From NCBI GenBank assembly GCA_036496605.1, contig DASXKV010000032.1:186001-250000 (forward strand): DNA of 64,000 nucleotides. The letters are read 5' to 3'. The translations under genes and the position numbers were made by a program. Under the pieces are notes generated by a model. The model made no database searches and was not told where the DNA came from. It was given only the letters and a program-made list of their open reading frames with translations. Origin of the DNA: Gemmatimonadaceae bacterium. Its GTDB lineage: Bacteria; Gemmatimonadota; Gemmatimonadetes; Gemmatimonadales; Gemmatimonadaceae. Positions 61,818 through 64,000 of this stretch are shown here, piece by piece; within the stretch, counting starts at the first letter, position 1, and every line of letters starts with the position of its first letter.

Positions 61818-63203
61818 ATGCGCGACTACTTCATTCAAGGCTCGTACCTAACGGCATCGGTCCTGTTCATACTCGGGCTCCGCAGCCTAACGCGTCCCGA
61901 TCGAGCAAGACATGGCATGCTGCTCGCCGCCGCGGGAATGCTCTTCGCCGTCATCGGCACTCTCGTGAGCCACCAGATCGTGGACTACCGTTGGATCGCG
62001 GGCGGGCTCCTCCTCGGCGTCGTGATCGGATATCCCCTCGGCATGTGGGTGCCGATGACGGCGATGCCTCAGCGGATCGCGCTTTCGCTGACGTTCAGCG
62101 CACTCGCGGCGGCGCTGGTGGGCATCGCCGAGTACAACACTCGCATAACGAACAGTGAAGGGATACCGCGACCGATCATGGCCGCGCTAGGAATCGAGGT
62201 GCTGTTAGGCATGGTCACCGTCGGCGGAACGCTCATCGCCGCTGGCAAGTTGCAGGAGCTGATCACCTCGCGGCCGCTGACGTATCGCGGCCAGAATCTC
62301 GTGAATGCGCTGGTTTTTCTCGCGATGCTGACGCTATTCGGCATGCTCGTCGTACATCCCGAGCGGCAGGCGCTATTCTACGCGCTGATCGCGCTCGCGT
62401 TCGTGTTCGGGATCCTCCTCGTGATGCCGATCGGCGGCGCTGATATGCCAGTGGTTGTCGCCTTGCTGAACTCGTATTCGGGGTTGGCGTCGTGCGCGAC
62501 GGGTTTCGCGATCGGCAACGTGATCCTGATCATCAGCGGCTCGCTCGACGGATCGTCGGGATTCATCCTGTCTGTCCTGATGAGCAAGGCGATGAATCGC
62601 TCGTTCACGAACGTGCTGTTCGGCGCTTTTGGCTCGCAGGTGACGGCGGGAGGCAAGACTACGGAAGGGTTGAGCGCTCGCTCAACGAGCGTCGACGACG
62701 CAGCCGTGCAGCTGGCGTACGCGCAGCTCGTGATCGTGATCCCAGGCTATGGCATGGCGGTGGCCCAGGCGCAGCATCAGGTGCGCGAGTTGGCGGAGCT
62801 GATCGAGGCGCGTGGCGGCGAGGTGAAGTTCGCGGTCCATCCCGTGGCTGGCCGCATGCCCGGGCATATGAACGTTCTGTTGGCAGAGGCGAACGTGCCG
62901 TACGACAAGCTGTATGACATGGATGAGATAAACGGGGAGTTTGATCGTGCCGATGTTGCGCTCGTGATCGGCGCAAACGACGTCGTGAATCCGGCAGCGC
63001 GCACGGACAAGGCCTCTCCGATTTACGGCATGCCCATTCTCAACGCCGATCACGCAAAGAGCATCATCGTTCTGAAGCGCAGCATGGCCGCCGGTTTTGC
63101 TGGAATCGAGAACGAGCTGTTTTACAACCCGAAGACCTTGATGCTGTTCGGCGATGCCAAGAAGTCGCTCACAGGACTGGTGAGCGAGGTGAAGAACGTG
63201 TGA
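61818..63203 (+). CDS. pntB: NAD(P) transhydrogenase subunit beta
   Basis: The membrane and NADP(H)-binding (dII-dIII) subunit, 461 residues. About nine helices in the first 270 residues include LLVMPIGGADMPVVVALLNSYSGLA. The NADP domain near 300-461 has VIVIPGYGMAVAQAQHQVRELAEL, KFAVHPVAGRMPGHMNVLLAEANVPYD and DVALVIGANDVVNPAARTD. ATG at 61818. Third gene of the pntAA-AB-B operon. A hairpin repeat follows its stop. Confidence 0.95.
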   Translation: MRDYFIQGSYLTASVLFILGLRSLTRPDRARHGMLLAAAGMLFAVIGTLVSHQIVDYRWIAGGLLLGVVIGYPLGMWVPMTAMPQRIALSLTFSALAAALVGIAEYNTRITNSEGIPRPIMAALGIEVLLGMVTVGGTLIAAGKLQELITSRPLTYRGQNLVNALVFLAMLTLFGMLVVHPERQALFYALIALAFVFGILLVMPIGGADMPVVVALLNSYSGLASCATGFAIGNVILIISGSLDGSSGFILSVLMSKAMNRSFTNVLFGAFGSQVTAGGKTTEGLSARSTSVDDAAVQLAYAQLVIVIPGYGMAVAQAQHQVRELAELIEARGGEVKFAVHPVAGRMPGHMNVLLAEANVPYDKLYDMDEINGEFDRADVALVIGANDVVNPAARTDKASPIYGMPILNADHAKSIIVLKRSMAAGFAGIENELFYNPKTLMLFGDAKKSLTGLVSEVKNV

Positions 63204-63216
63204 TTCATAATTGGAG

Positions 63217-63262
63217 ATTGGTGGTTCGGATTTCACCAGCTACCAGGCACCAATCACCACTT
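63217..63262 (+). repeat. GTTGGTGG-type hairpin repeat after pntB
   Basis: TTGGTGGTT (63220-63228) is partly complementary to ACCAATCACC (63249-63258). The arms are less perfect than in the other copies. It lies 14 bases after the pntB stop and could terminate or stabilise the pnt transcript. Confidence 0.45.
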
Positions 63263-63333
63263 TGACCGCAAGCCTCGGATAGCCTGTCCGCGCAAGAACC
63301 CTAGCTTGCGCTCCAGTCCTTTCCGGAGCATCC

Positions 63334-64000
63334 ATGATGTTGACCATGCCTACGACGTTTCGCGCCGAGCCGGCGACTCCTGTCCTCGATGGTGATGAGG
63401 CGTGGCGCGCAATACAACGGCGCGATCCGCGGTTTGACGGCCGGTTCGTGTACGCGGTGCGATCCACGCGCATTTACTGCCGTCCGTCGTGTCCGTCGCG
63501 CAAACCGGCGCGAGCGCGCGTCACATTTTACAGCGCGCCATCCGCGGCCGAAGAGGCGGGCTATCGCGCGTGCCGGCGGTGTCATCCTCGTGAGGCACGG
63601 CTCGGCCCGGCGGCAATCGCAGTGGAACGAGCGCGGCTGTACATCGAAGAGCATCCGGATCAGCTCATCACTCTGGCGTCCCTGGCAGAGAACGTGGGTC
63701 TCAGCCCGTTTCATCTCCAGCGTATGTTCAAGCGGTTGCTCGGGGTTTCGCCACGCGAGTACCAGGACGGCCTGCGAGTGTCGCGTTTCAAGTCGCGGCT
63801 TCGCGCGGGCGACACGGTAAGTCGCGCGACCTACGAAGCGGGGTTCGGCTCGAGCAGCCGAGTCTACGAGCGGAGTGACAGAACGCTCGGTATGACCCCG
63901 GCTGCCTATCGACGCGGCGGCGCGGGCATGCACATCACGTACACGATCGTCGACTCACCGTTCGGCGGGCTACTCGTTGCCGCGACGGAACGCGGAGTCT
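63334..64000 (+). CDS. ada: Ada-type bifunctional DNA repair protein and regulator, 3' end cut by window
   Basis: The first 222 residues of a methylphosphotriester/O6-methylguanine transferase. The N-terminal Ada zinc domain has ligands in YCRPSCPSRKP and CRRCHP near residues 55 and 95. The methyl-acceptor Cys is the first of these. The AraC-type helix-turn-helix follows (LASLAENVGLSPFHLQRMFKRLLGVSPREYQ and AGFGSSSRVYERSD). The start of the Ogt methyltransferase domain (HITYTIVDSPFGGLLVAATERG) runs off the end. Tandem ATGs at 63334 and 63337, with a further ATG at 63346, are possible starts. Confidence 0.92.
   Translation, partial: MMLTMPTTFRAEPATPVLDGDEAWRAIQRRDPRFDGRFVYAVRSTRIYCRPSCPSRKPARARVTFYSAPSAAEEAGYRACRRCHPREARLGPAAIAVERARLYIEEHPDQLITLASLAENVGLSPFHLQRMFKRLLGVSPREYQDGLRVSRFKSRLRAGDTVSRATYEAGFGSSSRVYERSDRTLGMTPAAYRRGGAGMHITYTIVDSPFGGLLVAATERGV

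Larger units (their letters stand above)
2077..61892. repeat. Dispersed octamer family GCCTAACG / CGTTAGGC
   Basis: Twenty-five perfect octamers were found by eye. GCCTAACG starts at 2077, 6791, 7441, 8724, 9050, 18661, 31124, 35593, 36132, 40830, 43827, 48391 and 61885. CGTTAGGC starts at 10112, 12082, 16271, 16807, 20085, 28932, 29193, 42213, 42925, 47248, 52121 and 52428. Five more sites keep the seven inner bases (19877, 25384, 28021, 51606, 61847). Most lie inside genes, in several reading frames. The coordinates give the span of the family, not a single element. Confidence 0.85.

Overview
The window is 64 kb of GC-rich (roughly 62 percent by eye), densely coding bacterial DNA from a Gram-negative-type organism with Tat-exported redox proteins, lipoproteins, many histidine kinases and a Ser/Thr kinase. 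The gene mix suggests an environmental bacterium, possibly Gemmatimonadota. That placement is inference; no rRNA or other marker is present. I saw no tRNA, rRNA, CRISPR array, insertion sequence or prophage.

Layout. 0.3-3.2 kb (minus): RNA methyltransferase of the RlmL type and the periplasmic methionine sulfoxide repair pair msrPQ. 3.3-11.3 kb: recQ, a MscS channel, an atypical SDR with a cupin gene, OsmC, SufE, an epimerase-like and a DapA-like protein, and small conserved hypotheticals. 11.4-13.05 kb: a Na+/H+ antiporter fused to a rhodanese domain, with an in-frame TGA exactly where a second active-site-loop Cys is expected; a selenocysteine-insertion-like hairpin follows it. 13.1-15.4 kb (minus): SPFH/flotillin and NfeD-like genes plus a probable prohibitin remnant. 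15.6-20.8 kb: Tat-type amidase, LytS/LytTR-type two-component pair, TIGR01777 epimerase. 20.8-23.8 kb: FlgM-like anti-sigma factor, NtrC-type regulator and a sigma-28 factor, without any flagellar gene. 24.0-26.2 kb: two small polytopic membrane proteins followed by two exported Rieske proteins, probably an electron-transfer module.

26.3-35.5 kb: a deoxynucleoside kinase, then a complete-looking gas vesicle gene cluster (three GvpF/L, GvpG, GvpK, two GvpJ-like, one canonical GvpA). It has no GvpN or GvpO in the window but encodes a tandem ArsA/Get3-like ATPase. The gvpA gene overlaps a cytoplasmic GAF-PAS-PAS histidine kinase gene, followed by a membrane histidine kinase and OmpR-type regulator. 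This is the most system-like block of the window.

38-64 kb: a glycine-zipper lipoprotein, a 1558-residue Lhr-type helicase, a Rieske-FAD reductase flanked by two DinB-fold proteins, an unusual DAO oxidoreductase-cyclic nucleotide-binding fusion, YceI, a secreted D-R-R-D repeat protein, glycogen debranching enzyme with treZ, a Ser/Thr kinase with zinc ribbons, a lipoprotein, an M28 peptidase, the three-subunit transhydrogenase pntAA-pntAB-pntB, and the start of ada (cut by the window end).

Two sequence-level patterns run across the window. The octamer GCCTAACG/CGTTAGGC occurs about 25 times, equally in both orientations and mostly inside genes. A hairpin-forming GTTGGTGGCTGGTGGTTGG-type repeat sits immediately 3' of stop codons.
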